Below, one piece after another: positions 7,582 to 17,053 of a DNA stretch of 60,175 nt. A program made the position numbers and the translations under genes. Source of the DNA: Flavobacteriia bacterium (GTDB taxonomy: Bacteria; Bacteroidota; Bacteroidia; Flavobacteriales_D; Crocinitomicaceae); the NCBI GenBank assembly GCA_947464135.1, contig CANHVK010000006.1:1-60175 (forward strand), given 5' to 3'. The notes beneath the pieces are model-generated. The model had not been told where the DNA came from. It ran no database searches and was given only the letters and a program-made list of their open reading frames with translations. Positions within the stretch are counted from its first letter, which is position 1. Every line of letters begins with the position of its first letter.

Positions 7582-8748
7582 ATGAAAAAAATGATATTCA
7601 TATACTTTTGTTTTCAAAGCTTGATTTTACAGGCTCAAAAGGATAAAGTATATACATCATTGAAAGATGCTTTAAAACATTCTCAGGAAGTTTATAAATT
7701 AGATTTAAGTTATTCTAAAATAAAAAAAATTCCGGACGAAATAAGTAAGTTAACTAATTTAGAAGAATTAAATATTGCACAGAATAAGATTTCATTTTTA
7801 CCTGAATCAATTGGAAAATTAACACATCTTACTTTTATTCATGCATCTTTTAATAATTTATCAAGATTACCAGAATCTATTGGTAATTTGACAAAACTAA
7901 AAATATTAAACGTAAGCCATAACAACTTAGTTTATTTACCGAATTCTGTTTGTTATCTTCAAAGTTTAAAGGAACTTGATTTATCTATTAATAAAATCGT
8001 TAGCCTTCCAGATAATTTCGGATTACTTACTAATCTCTTTTGGCTTGAATTAGGTAATAATAGATTGTCTAATTTACCAGAGTCTTTTAATAAATTACAA
8101 AAGTTAGAAGGTTTAATTTTGAATATTAATAAGTTTAATGTTTTTCCTAAAATCATTAAAGATCTAACAGTATTAAAAACTTTGAATTTAGCCAGAAATA
8201 AAATTAGTGAAATTCCTTCTGAAATTGGAGAAGTTACTAATCTTACACGATTGGATATTCAAGAAAATGGGATAAAAAAAATTTCACCCAATATCAAGAA
8301 TTTAAATATGTTACACTATTTGAATTTAAGTTATAATCCACTTCTAATAATAGATGAAAGTATTGGAGAATTAACACATTTAAAAGATATTGAACTCTCG
8401 TTACTTGAATTATCAGAATTCCCAAACATATTATTCAAAATGCATAATCTTGAACGAATAAATTTAGGATACAATAAACTTGCAACGCTTCCAGATAATA
8501 TTAATAAGTTTAGTAATCTTAAAGAATTCTTTTTATATGAAAACGAAATAATAGTTTTACCTGAAAGTATTGGGGAATTATCTAATTTGAATAAAATAGA
8601 TTTGTCTGGTAATAAACTAAAAAATTTACCCGTAAGTATTATTCAATTATCTAATTTAAAGTTTATTAATATCGAAAGAAACAAGTTTATTGTACTAAAT
8701 AGTGATCAAAAAAAATTTATAAAAAAGAGAGACATGGAAACTTATTGA
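7582..8748 (+). CDS. Secreted leucine-rich-repeat protein
   Basis: The 388-residue protein opens with a signal peptide (residues 1-19, ending LILQAQ) and then consists almost wholly of about 14 leucine-rich repeats of about 23 residues with the core LxxLxLxxNxLxxLPxxIxxLxx. This is the bacterial/SDS22-like type. No enzymatic domain and no Por-type C-terminal sorting domain is visible. It follows the transporter by 49 bases and may be co-transcribed. Its last seven bases overlap the end of the convergent FKBP gene. LRR proteins bind partners; here the partner is unknown. A second LRR protein, with a kinase domain, is encoded at 38.8 kb. Confidence 0.8.
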   Translation: MKKMIFIYFCFQSLILQAQKDKVYTSLKDALKHSQEVYKLDLSYSKIKKIPDEISKLTNLEELNIAQNKISFLPESIGKLTHLTFIHASFNNLSRLPESIGNLTKLKILNVSHNNLVYLPNSVCYLQSLKELDLSINKIVSLPDNFGLLTNLFWLELGNNRLSNLPESFNKLQKLEGLILNINKFNVFPKIIKDLTVLKTLNLARNKISEIPSEIGEVTNLTRLDIQENGIKKISPNIKNLNMLHYLNLSYNPLLIIDESIGELTHLKDIELSLLELSEFPNILFKMHNLERINLGYNKLATLPDNINKFSNLKEFFLYENEIIVLPESIGELSNLNKIDLSGNKLKNLPVSIIQLSNLKFINIERNKFIVLNSDQKKFIKKRDMETY

Positions 8749-9191
8749 ATTTCGATTACGCTAATGCTATCAAAAATTAATATTGAATTTGATGGTACTT
8801 TACCAACACTATTATTACCATAAGCCAATTTTGAAGGAATAAATAATTTACCCTTACTTCCGACTTTAAAATAACCCAAACCTTCACGAAATCCATTTAT
8901 AGCGGTTTTTAATGATAAATATGTTCCATTAAGATTTTTATCAAAAATTGTGTCATTTATTAATTTACCTCTATACTTGATGTATACGGTATTTGTAGGA
9001 TTAACTTTTTTACCCTGACCTTCACTATCGATTTGATAATATAATCCTGAGCTTGTTCTGGTTGCAGAAATATTTTTTGATTTTAAATAATTCCTAATCA
9101 TCTCATCATCAGCTACATCTTGAGAATTATCTATTTTATTACAAGAATATAGGCAAAATAAGAAAAGCAGAATTGAGAAAGTTATTTTCAT
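8742..9191 (-). CDS. FKBP-type peptidyl-prolyl isomerase lipoprotein
   Basis: The 149-residue protein has a lipoprotein signal with lipobox LYSC (Cys at residue 17), so it is probably membrane-anchored and periplasm-facing. The rest is one FKBP domain: TVYIKYRGKLINDTIFDKN, then FREGLGYFKVGSKGKLFIPSKLAYG, then an ILIFDSISVIEI end strand. The function is proline cis-trans isomerisation and protein folding in the envelope. It is a single gene, convergent with and overlapping the LRR gene. A box TAAATTTG at 9202-9209 (minus strand) is a likely -7 element. Confidence 0.9.
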   Translation of the reverse strand: MKITFSILLFLFCLYSCNKIDNSQDVADDEMIRNYLKSKNISATRTSSGLYYQIDSEGQGKKVNPTNTVYIKYRGKLINDTIFDKNLNGTYLSLKTAINGFREGLGYFKVGSKGKLFIPSKLAYGNNSVGKVPSNSILIFDSISVIEIQ

Positions 9192-9201
9192 TTTTTTATT
9201 T

Positions 9202-9209
9202 CAAATTTA
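9202..9209 (-). promoter_or_regulatory. -7 box TAAATTTG of the FKBP gene
   Basis: Read on the minus strand, TAAATTTG matches TAnnTTTG exactly, ten bases before the FKBP start codon. No TTG is seen at the expected upstream spacing. Confidence 0.45.
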
Positions 9210-9297
9210 TTAATTATCTTAAATTACTTAACCTTTTTGCAATAAAAAAGCTCAGATTTTAAACAAATTATCGTTTAAAAGTATTGAAATTACAAGT

Positions 9298-9326
9298 TTG
9301 TAAATCATTAACAGCCTATATTTTTG
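9298..9326 (+). promoter_or_regulatory. Bacteroidota-type promoter of parE-parC
   Basis: TTG at 9298-9300 and TATTTTTG at 9319-9326, 18 bases apart, match the -33 TTG / -7 TAnnTTTG consensus. Transcription should begin near 9332, leaving a short leader before the parE start at 9349. This is the clearest two-box promoter in the window. Confidence 0.75.
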
Positions 9327-9348
9327 TAAAATAAGATATAATCCATTT

Positions 9349-11238
9349 ATGGCAGAAAATCAATACACAGAAGATAATATACGCTCTTTAGATTGGAAAG
9401 AGCATATACGTTTACGACCAGGTATGTATATCGGCAAACTTGGAGATGGGGCTGCAGCTGATGATGGTATTTACATTCTTGTAAAGGAAGTGGTAGACAA
9501 CTGTATCGATGAATTTGTGATGGGTAATGGAAAGCGTGTAGATATTAAAATTAAAGATGGTAAAGTTTGTGTTCGTGATTACGGGCGAGGTATTCCTCTA
9601 GGTAAAGTAGTAGAAGTTGTTTCTCGAATGAATACGGGAGGTAAATATGATTCAAAAGCGTTTAAAAAATCCGTTGGTCTAAATGGTGTAGGAACTAAAG
9701 CCGTAAATGCTTTGAGCTCTTATTTTATGGTTTATTCTGTAAGAGATGGTCAGAAAAAAGGAGCAACTTTTGAAAGAGGTGAATTGGTATCTGAAGAACC
9801 ATTAAGTGAAACAACAGAACTAAATGGTACTTATGTAGAATTTTATCCAGACGATACTATATTTAAAAAATATGCTTTCAAAGCACCTTATTTAATTAAG
9901 ATGTTTTGGAACTATTGTTATTTGAATCGTGGTTTAGCAATTTATTACAATGGTGAAAAATATCAATCTAAGGATGGATTAAAGGATTTACTTGAGAATA
10001 ATATGGATGGTGATCCACTTTACCCTATAATTCATTTAGAAGGTGAGGATATAGAAGTTGCTTTTACCCATGGTAAAACTTATGGTGAAGATTATTATTC
10101 ATTTGTAAATGGACAGCATACAACTCAAGGTGGTACACATCAAAGTGCTTTTAGAGAAGCAGTTGCAAAAGTAATTCGTGATTTTTACAACAAAAACTAT
10201 GATGCAGCAGATATTAGACAATCTATTGTCGCTGCAATTGCCGTAAAAGTAATTGAACCAGTTTTTGAATCTCAAACAAAAACAAAATTAGGTTCTCAAG
10301 AAATTGAACCAGGTGGTCAATCTATGCGGTCGTTTATAAATGATTTTTTAAAAGAAAAATTAGATAATTATTTACATAGAAATCCAGAAGTTGCTGATAC
10401 GCTGGAAAAGAAAATTAAACAATCAGAGCGAGAGCGTAAAGAGTTATCAGGAATTCGAAAATTAGCTAGAGAAAGAGCTAAAAAAGCAAATCTTCACAAT
10501 AAAAAATTAAGAGATTGTAGAGTTCATTATACAGATTTAAAAGACGAACGAAGAGAAGATACAACTTTGTTTATCACTGAGGGTGATTCAGCAAGTGGTT
10601 CAATAACAAAATCCAGAGATGTTAATACGCAGGCTGTTTTCTCTCTTCGTGGTAAACCTTTAAATTGTTATGGTTTAACAAAAAAGGTGGTTTATGAAAA
10701 CGAAGAGTTTAACCTAGTTCAAGCAGCTTTAGATATAGAAGAAGATATGGATAACTTAAGATACAATCGTATAGTTATCGCAACTGATGCTGATGTGGAT
10801 GGTATGCATATTCGTTTGTTATTACTTACTTTTTTCCTACAATTTTTTCCTGATTTAGTAAAGCGAAATCATGTTTATGTTCTTCAAACTCCATTGTTTA
10901 GAGTCAGAAACAAGAAGAAAACGATTTATTGTTATTCAGAAGAAGAAAGAAGAAATGCAATTTCGGAATTAGGAAAAAATCCAGAGATAACACGATTTAA
11001 AGGATTAGGTGAAATTTCACCTGATGAGTTTAAACATTTTATTGGTGAAGATATTCGTTTGGAACCGGTAATCCTATCAAAGGAAGCATCAATTGATGAA
11101 ATATTATCTTATTTCATGGGTAAAAATACACCAGAAAGACAAGATTTTATCATTGATAATCTTCGTGTGGAAAAAGATTTAGAAGAAGAAATTGCAAAAG
11201 ACAAAGAATCTTCAACAGATATTGAAAAAGCATCTTAA
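9349..11238 (+). CDS. parE: DNA topoisomerase IV subunit B
   Basis: This 629-residue ATPase subunit of a type IIA topoisomerase has a GHKL ATP site (VVDNCIDE and YGRGIPLG near residues 50-85), the transducer motif QTKTKLGS (about 304-311) and a TOPRIM domain with [10 protein letters not shown] and [12 protein letters not shown]. With ParC it decatenates daughter chromosomes using ATP. The length and the missing GyrB-type TOPRIM insertion suit ParE. parC follows after seven bases, so this is one operon driven from the promoter at 9298-9326. GyrB is the alternative, but Bacteroidota gyrB is not normally adjacent to its A subunit and this pair has the topo IV layout. Confidence 0.92.
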   Translation: MAENQYTEDNIRSLDWKEHIRLRPGMYIGKLGDGAAADDGIYILVKEVVDNCIDEFVMGNGKRVDIKIKDGKVCVRDYGRGIPLGKVVEVVSRMNTGGKYDSKAFKKSVGLNGVGTKAVNALSSYFMVYSVRDGQKKGATFERGELVSEEPLSETTELNGTYVEFYPDDTIFKKYAFKAPYLIKMFWNYCYLNRGLAIYYNGEKYQSKDGLKDLLENNMDGDPLYPIIHLEGEDIEVAFTHGKTYGEDYYSFVNGQHTTQGGTHQSAFREAVAKVIRDFYNKNYDAADIRQSIVAAIAVKVIEPVFESQTKTKLGSQEIEPGGQSMRSFINDFLKEKLDNYLHRNPEVADTLEKKIKQSERERKELSGIRKLARERAKKANLHNKKLRDCRVHYTDLKDERREDTTLFITEGDSASGSITKSRDVNTQAVFSLRGKPLNCYGLTKKVVYENEEFNLVQAALDIEEDMDNLRYNRIVIATDADVDGMHIRLLLLTFFLQFFPDLVKRNHVYVLQTPLFRVRNKKKTIYCYSEEERRNAISELGKNPEITRFKGLGEISPDEFKHFIGEDIRLEPVILSKEASIDEILSYFMGKNTPERQDFIIDNLRVEKDLEEEIAKDKESSTDIEKAS

Positions 11239-11245
11239 TTAAATT

Positions 11246-13933
11246 ATGGCAGAAGACGAAATTGAAGATATTCAAGGAGGAAATGAAGAAGATAATATTC
11301 ATCATAATCCTTTTGAAAAAGCAGATTTAGATGACAAAATCATTCCCTTAAATGGATTGTACGAAAATTGGTTTTTAGATTATGCATCTTACGTTATTTT
11401 AGAACGTGCCGTGCCATCTTTATATGATGGTTTAAAACCAGTACAACGTCGTATCCTTCATTCTATGAAGGAAATGGATGATGGTAGGTATAATAAGGTA
11501 GCTAATATTATCGGTAATACAATGAAATATCACCCACATGGTGATGCTTCAATTGGTGATGCATTGGTTCAAGTTGGACAAAAAGATTTGTTAGTTGATT
11601 GCCAAGGTAACTGGGGGAATACTTTAACAGGGGATGGAGCGGCTGCATCTAGATATATAGAAGCAAGATTATCTAAATTTGCTAATCACGTATTATTTAA
11701 TCCAAAAACTACGCATTGGTTATCTTCATATGATGGAAGAAATAAAGAGCCTGAGAATTTCCCATCAAAATTTCCTTTGTTATTAGCACAAGGGACTGAA
11801 GGAATTGCAGTTGGAATGGCATGTAAAATTTTACCTCATAATTTTATTGAATTAATAGAGCAATCAATTAATCATTTGAAAGGTAAAAAAGTTGAAATAC
11901 TACCTGATTTTTTAACTGGTGGGATGGCTGATTTTAGTAATTACAATGATGGATTAAGAGGAGGAAAAGTTCGCGTTAGAGCTAAAATAAAAAAGGTTGA
12001 TAATAAAACCTTGATGGTTACAGAAATTCCTTTTGGAACAAATACAGGCTCATTAATTGAGAGTATCATAAAAGCAAATGATAAAGGCAAAATTAAAGTT
12101 CGTAAAATCGAAGATAATACTTCTGCTAACGCGGAGATATTAATACACTTACACCCAGGAGTTTCTCCAGATAAAACACTTGATGCTTTATACGCATTTA
12201 CTGATTGTGAAGTTTCAATTTCTCCAAATGCATCAGTAATTGATGGAGATAAACCTCGTTTCATTGGAGTAAGTGAAATATTAAAAATTAACACAGATAA
12301 TACGGTAAATTTATTAAAATGGGAACTTGAAATCCGTTTAAATGAATTAATGCAACAATGGCATTTTTCTACACTTGAGAAAATATTTATCAAAGAAGAA
12401 ATGTACATTGACTTTAAATTATATTCAGATAGAGATAGTTTATATTCCTATTTGTTTAAACGTTTTGAACCATTTAAAGATAAATTTATTCGAGAAATCA
12501 CTACAGATGACCTGTTTAAATTGACTCAAATTCAAATGATTAGAATCACAAGGTTTGACAGTGATAAAGCAGATGAATCAATTTTGAAGTTGGAGGAAGA
12601 GATGGAATACGTTAAAGATCGTTTAGCAAACTTGATTGAATATGCAATTGATTATTTCAAGGATTTAAAAAAACGATTTGGAGACGGAAAAGAGCGCAAA
12701 ACTGAAATTAAAATCTTTGATAATATTGCAGCTTCTAAGGTTATAATTGCTAATCGTAAACTTTATGTTGATCCTGAAGAAGGTTTTATTGGCTGGGGAT
12801 TAAAAAAGACAGAAGCTGTAAACGATTGTTCAGAAATAGACGACATTATTATTTTCTTTAGTACAGGAAAAATGTTGGTTACTAAAGTCGCTGACAAAAA
12901 ATTTGTTGGAAAAGGAATTATATATGCAAACGTTTGGAAAAGGGGTGATACTCGAACCATTTATCATATGATGTATCAAGATGGAGTTGGTGGACCAACA
13001 ATGATGAAACGTTTTTACGTGAATTCAATAACACGAGATACAGAATATGATTTATCAAGAGGAACAAAAGGAAGTAAATTGTTATATTTTGCTGTCCATC
13101 CTAACGGAGAGAAGGAAGTGGTGACAGTGATGTTGCGTCCAAGACCACATTTAAAACGTTTGCGTTTTGATATAGATTTTGGAGATTTATTGATTAAATC
13201 TCGTTCTTCAGCAGGGAATAGAGTAACAAAAGAGATTGTCCAGAAAATTATTCAAAAAGAAGTAGGTGGATCTACATTAGCTGCCCGTAAAATTTGGTAT
13301 GATAATATTGTTGGTCGCTTAAATGATGATGGTAGAGGTAAATTTTTAGGTTCTTTTAAAGGAAATGATCGTATAATAACATTATATAGATCAGGTGAGT
13401 ACCGTTTAACAAGCTTTGATTTAGCGAATCATTTCGATGAAGATATGATTCACATCGAAAAATGGATACCTGCCAGACCAATTTCTGCAATTTATTACGA
13501 TGCTGAAAAAGAATTACATTTTGTGAAGCGTTTCTTTTGTGAAGTAACACAAGATAAAAAAGTATCATTCATTTCTGAATCAGAAGGTTCATACCTAGAT
13601 GTGGTTTCAACATCATATAGACCTGAAGTTAGAATAGTGTATAATAAATTACTTAAAGAAACGAAGAATCTTCCAGATAATATAATAAATATTGCAGATT
13701 TAATTGATGTTAAAGGATTAAAAGCTCAAGGTAATCAAGTAACTAAATTAAAAGTGAAAGAGATACTGTTGACTCACGAAATAGATGGAGGTGAACCTTG
13801 GCCAGAAGAATCTGCTGTAATTACATCTGAAGGTGGTGATGAAGCACCGATTACTATGGAATGGGATATACAGTCAACAAATGATGATGATGATGAAAAT
13901 CAACCAAGTTTATTCGATACAACTGATGAGTAA
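11246..13933 (+). CDS. parC: DNA topoisomerase IV subunit A
   Basis: This 895-residue breakage-reunion subunit has the winged-helix/tower core with GLKPVQRRILHSM and YHPHGDASIGDALV, and the catalytic tyrosine in AASRYIEARL (near residue 136). A long C-terminal region of beta-propeller type follows (about 500-800), ending in an acidic tail rich in Asp and Glu (about 860-895). It pairs with ParE to pass one duplex through another. It is seven bases downstream of parE. Its length is usual for Bacteroidota, whose ParC proteins are longer than the 750-residue E. coli protein. Confidence 0.92.
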   Translation: MAEDEIEDIQGGNEEDNIHHNPFEKADLDDKIIPLNGLYENWFLDYASYVILERAVPSLYDGLKPVQRRILHSMKEMDDGRYNKVANIIGNTMKYHPHGDASIGDALVQVGQKDLLVDCQGNWGNTLTGDGAAASRYIEARLSKFANHVLFNPKTTHWLSSYDGRNKEPENFPSKFPLLLAQGTEGIAVGMACKILPHNFIELIEQSINHLKGKKVEILPDFLTGGMADFSNYNDGLRGGKVRVRAKIKKVDNKTLMVTEIPFGTNTGSLIESIIKANDKGKIKVRKIEDNTSANAEILIHLHPGVSPDKTLDALYAFTDCEVSISPNASVIDGDKPRFIGVSEILKINTDNTVNLLKWELEIRLNELMQQWHFSTLEKIFIKEEMYIDFKLYSDRDSLYSYLFKRFEPFKDKFIREITTDDLFKLTQIQMIRITRFDSDKADESILKLEEEMEYVKDRLANLIEYAIDYFKDLKKRFGDGKERKTEIKIFDNIAASKVIIANRKLYVDPEEGFIGWGLKKTEAVNDCSEIDDIIIFFSTGKMLVTKVADKKFVGKGIIYANVWKRGDTRTIYHMMYQDGVGGPTMMKRFYVNSITRDTEYDLSRGTKGSKLLYFAVHPNGEKEVVTVMLRPRPHLKRLRFDIDFGDLLIKSRSSAGNRVTKEIVQKIIQKEVGGSTLAARKIWYDNIVGRLNDDGRGKFLGSFKGNDRIITLYRSGEYRLTSFDLANHFDEDMIHIEKWIPARPISAIYYDAEKELHFVKRFFCEVTQDKKVSFISESEGSYLDVVSTSYRPEVRIVYNKLLKETKNLPDNIINIADLIDVKGLKAQGNQVTKLKVKEILLTHEIDGGEPWPEESAVITSEGGDEAPITMEWDIQSTNDDDDENQPSLFDTTDE

Positions 13934-13978
13934 ATAATTATTTACAAATTTGAAAAGAACATATTTAATTAATAATCA

Positions 13979-15268
13979 ATGTCATCGAGTATATCAAAAT
14001 CAGATAAAAAATATGTTTGGCATCCTTTCACACAAATGCAAACAGCTCCTTCTCCTTTAGTAATTACTAAGGCAAAAGATAGTATTTTGTATGCGGAAGA
14101 TGGAAAGGAATACTTGGATTGTAATTCATCATGGTGGGTAAATATACATGGACATGGAAATACTTACTTAAAAGAAGCATTAATTCAACAATATGATGAA
14201 ATTGATCATGTGATTTTTGCTGGAGTAACTCACCCAAAAGCAGTTGAATTATCTGAAAAAATAATCTCCTTATTACCTAAGGATTTAACTAAAGTTTTTT
14301 TCTCTGACAATGGATCTACAGCTGTTGAAGTAGCATTAAAGATGGCTTTTCAGTATTGGTTCAATTTAAATCAACCACGAAAACGAATTTTAGCTTTAGA
14401 AGGTGCTTATCATGGGGATACATTTGGAGCGATGAGTATATCTCAAAGAGGTTATTTCAATGAACCATTTGAACATTTATTTTTCGCCGTTGATTATTTA
14501 CCTTTTCCAAGAATAGATTTGGAAGATGAATTACTTGATCAAGCAAAAGTTAAATTTCAATCAAATGAATTCGCAGCAATTATTTTAGAACCACTTGTTC
14601 AAGGTTCAGCAGGAATGTATATGTATTCTCCATATTTTTTAAATGAGTTAACAGCTCTAGCAAAATCTTTTGGGGTACTTGTTATTTTTGATGAAGTTAT
14701 GACAGGCTGGGGTAGGACTGGTCAATTATTTGCAATGAACCATATAAATGAAACACCGGACATTGTATGTTTATCTAAAGGTTTAACAGGAGGTGTTTTA
14801 CCACTTGGTTTAACTGTTGCTACTGACCATATTTACAATGCTTTTTTAGCTGAAGAAAAAACAAAAGCTCTTTTACATGGACATTCATTTACTGGAAACC
14901 CTTTAGCTTGTGCAGTAGCTTGCGCAAGTATAGATTTAACTCAAAAGACTGAATTTTTTGAAAATGTTAATCGTATATCTAAAAAACATTCACAATTCAA
15001 ATTGAGTTTAGAAAATATTAATACAATTGAAATAAGGCAATTAGGTACAATAATTGCTATTGAAATAAAATTACCGAATTCTGATTATTTTTCTTCGATT
15101 AGAGATGAAGCATATCATTATTTCCTTGATAAAGGTCTTTTAATTAGACCACTTGGTAATATTATCTTTTTAAATCCACCGTATTGTACGACAAACGAAG
15201 AATTAGATAAAATGTATCTAGGAATTAATAGTTTTTTAGCTTCTAAAAATTTAATATTCAATGTCTAA
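13979..15268 (+). CDS. bioA: Adenosylmethionine-8-amino-7-oxononanoate aminotransferase
   Basis: This 429-residue class III PLP aminotransferase makes 7,8-diaminopelargonate in biotin synthesis. The N-terminus VWHPFTQMQ and SSWWVNIHGHG match BioA rather than ornithine or GABA transaminases. FSDNGSTAVEVALKMA binds the phosphate, IFDEVMTGWGRTG holds the cofactor Asp, and the PLP Lys lies in SKGLTGGVLPLG (near 275). It lies 45 bases after parC and could be read through from that operon. No other bio gene is in the window. Its 3' end overlaps the convergent dnaX end by 18 bases. Confidence 0.92.
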   Translation: MSSSISKSDKKYVWHPFTQMQTAPSPLVITKAKDSILYAEDGKEYLDCNSSWWVNIHGHGNTYLKEALIQQYDEIDHVIFAGVTHPKAVELSEKIISLLPKDLTKVFFSDNGSTAVEVALKMAFQYWFNLNQPRKRILALEGAYHGDTFGAMSISQRGYFNEPFEHLFFAVDYLPFPRIDLEDELLDQAKVKFQSNEFAAIILEPLVQGSAGMYMYSPYFLNELTALAKSFGVLVIFDEVMTGWGRTGQLFAMNHINETPDIVCLSKGLTGGVLPLGLTVATDHIYNAFLAEEKTKALLHGHSFTGNPLACAVACASIDLTQKTEFFENVNRISKKHSQFKLSLENINTIEIRQLGTIIAIEIKLPNSDYFSSIRDEAYHYFLDKGLLIRPLGNIIFLNPPYCTTNEELDKMYLGINSFLASKNLIFNV

Positions 15269-16980
15269 ATTGAATAGTTTTTGAAGAGTGTATAAATTAG
15301 GATTTTTTCTTGCTAAAACTGCAAATTTATCTTTTCCAGTTTGAAATTTAATATTTTCTTCTTGAGTCTCAGTTATTGAAAATTTAACACTTACACCCCA
15401 GTTTTTCAAATTTTCACGTAAAAAATCAAGTAACTCCGTTATGTGAGTTTGTATATAATCAATTTGAATTTGGTTATCTACTTCATGAATAATAACATAC
15501 TCGTTAGCTAATTTAGGATCTCTTTTTTTCATAGCTAAGTAAATGGTATCATTACCATCTTCTTTCATTTTAAAAGCAAACTTTCTCCAATAGATCAATA
15601 AATCGTCAATAGTAAAAGGTGTCTTAGGTTTGTTTTCAAAGTTTTCTAAACTTTCACTTGATTCTTTTTTCTCAAGAATCTCTTTTACAGAAATTAAACC
15701 TGATGTTAGAGTACCAGTTGGAGATGATAAAGTTTTAACTTCTTTTTTAAATGAGATATCACCTAAAGAAATGTTATTAGGAGTTTTATTTTGATGTTCT
15801 ACTTTTTGTTCTGATATAGTTTTTGACTTCTGACCTGAAAAGGGAATTAGTTCTACAAAATCAGTAAAGCTTTTTTTTTTTCAAGCTCAGATTTAATTGA
15901 GCATAGTTGCATGATTGTAATTTCAACTAATAATCTCTGATTTTTAGAAGATTTGTAATCTACATCTGCCTTACTCAAAACGCCCAAACAACGCATTATG
16001 TGTGCGGAATCTAATAGTTTTGATTGTTCAATATATCGATTTTCAACACTTTCGCCAACTTCAAGAAGCTTCGCAGTTCTTACATCTTTACATACCAATA
16101 AATTACGAAAATGTTCTGATAGACCAAGTATGAAATTATGACCATCAAAACCCTTCTCCATAATATCATTATACATCAATAAACAAGCAGGTATATCTTC
16201 TTTATATGAGCTTTCAACGATACGGAAAAAATAATCGTAATCTAGTATATTTAGATTTTCTAATACAGCTTGATAGGTAAGATTATTTCCAGCGAAACTT
16301 ACAATTTGATCAAAAATTGATAAAGCATCTCGTAAAGCACCTTCTGCCTTTTGAGCAATAACATGTAATGCTTCAGAATCAGAACTAATACCTTCTTTTA
16401 CTGAAATATAAGATAAATGATCAGCAATATCTTTTATTTTTATTCTTTGAAAATCAAAAATTTGACAACGTGATAAAATTGTTGGAATAATTTTATGTTT
16501 TTCTGTAGTAGCAAGAATAAATATAGCATGAGCTGGCGGTTCTTCTAATGTTTTTAAAAAAGCATTAAAAGCTGCATTTGATAACATGTGTACCTCATCA
16601 ATGATATAAACTTTGTGAGTACCTATTTGGGGAGCAATGCGGACTTGATTTACTAATTCTCTTATATCATCAACAGAGTTGTTAGAAGCAGCATCTAATT
16701 CGTATACATTTAATGAAGCTCCAGTATTAAAAGATAAACAAGATTCACATTGATCACAAGCTTCAATATGTTCAGTACGATTAAAACAATTGATAGTTTT
16801 TGCTAATATTCTGGCAGTTGTAGTTTTACCAACTCCTCTTGATCCACAAAATAAAAAAGCTTGGGCTAAATGTTTGTTTTTAATTGCGTTTTTTAAAGTG
16901 GATGTTATAGAGCGCTGACCAACAACAGTATCAAATGTTTGTGGTCTGTATTTACGTGCAGAAACAACGAAATCGCTCAT
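15251..16980 (-). CDS. dnaX: DNA polymerase III tau subunit, full length via -1 frameshift
   Basis: The clamp-loader ATPase starts at 16980. It has the P-loop GSRGVGKTT, a zinc module (C-x(11)-C-x(2)-C-x(2)-C near 65-85), IIDEVHML, and the SRC motif in TILSRCQIF. The zero frame stops at 15853. Shifting to -1 at the A11 run (15871-15881) opens a frame with no stop down to 15251. I translated this link: it runs from the A run through a proline/lysine/serine-rich linker (about 370-460) into a C-terminal region with WRKFAFKMKEDG, typical of Bacteroidota tau. The product is 367+209=576 residues, normal tau length. Tau would bind the polymerase and helicase. A one-base sequencing error in the A run is the main alternative; it would change whether gamma is made but not the tau reading. 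Confidence 0.85.
15853..16980 (-). CDS. dnaX: DNA polymerase III gamma-like short product (zero frame)
   Basis: Without a shift, translation passes the A11 run and ends after six more codons, GCT TTA CTG ATT TTG TAG, at 375 residues. That length holds domains I-III (ATPase plus collar) and nothing else, so the product would resemble gamma: able to load clamps but lacking the polymerase/helicase-binding tail. E. coli makes gamma by -1 ribosomal frameshifting into an early stop, and Thermus by polymerase slippage on an A run. Here the arrangement is the mirror of E. coli: the zero frame is short and the -1 frame is long. Confidence 0.7.
   Translation of the reverse strand: MSDFVVSARKYRPQTFDTVVGQRSITSTLKNAIKNKHLAQAFLFCGSRGVGKTTTARILAKTINCFNRTEHIEACDQCESCLSFNTGASLNVYELDAASNNSVDDIRELVNQVRIAPQIGTHKVYIIDEVHMLSNAAFNAFLKTLEEPPAHAIFILATTEKHKIIPTILSRCQIFDFQRIKIKDIADHLSYISVKEGISSDSEALHVIAQKAEGALRDALSIFDQIVSFAGNNLTYQAVLENLNILDYDYFFRIVESSYKEDIPACLLMYNDIMEKGFDGHNFILGLSEHFRNLLVCKDVRTAKLLEVGESVENRYIEQSKLLDSAHIMRCLGVLSKADVDYKSSKNQRLLVEITIMQLCSIKSELEKKKALLIL
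15871..15881 (-). other. A11 slippery site in dnaX
   Basis: On the coding (minus) strand the sequence is CTTG, then eleven A, then GCTTTACTG. Such a run supports transcriptional slippage (an extra A gives the -1 frame) and also contains the A-AAA-AAA type of ribosomal slip heptamer. The switch from zero to -1 frame is exactly what joins the two dnaX reading frames. Confidence 0.8.
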
Positions 16981-16999
16981 ATCAAAATTTTAAAGTAAA

Positions 17000-17007
17000 C
17001 AAATTTA
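17000..17007 (-). promoter_or_regulatory. -7 box TAAATTTG of dnaX
   Basis: TAAATTTG on the minus strand, 19 bases before the dnaX start at 16980, is an exact TAnnTTTG match. No TTG at 18-20 bases upstream. Confidence 0.5.
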
Positions 17008-17053
17008 ACAAGAGTTTTCAATAATAAAAAACTTAAATTGATTTAAGTGATTA

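Noticed and set aside
11941-12408. 155-codon antisense frame inside parC
   Set aside because: It is long but Ser/Ile/Leu-rich low-complexity text opposite a conserved gene; typical of antisense frames in AT-rich DNA.
15867-15887. Five-bp inverted arms (AGCTT and AAGCT) flanking the A11 run in dnaX
   Set aside because: Too short and AT-rich to be a credible frameshift stimulator; it may simply be chance around a HindIII-like word.
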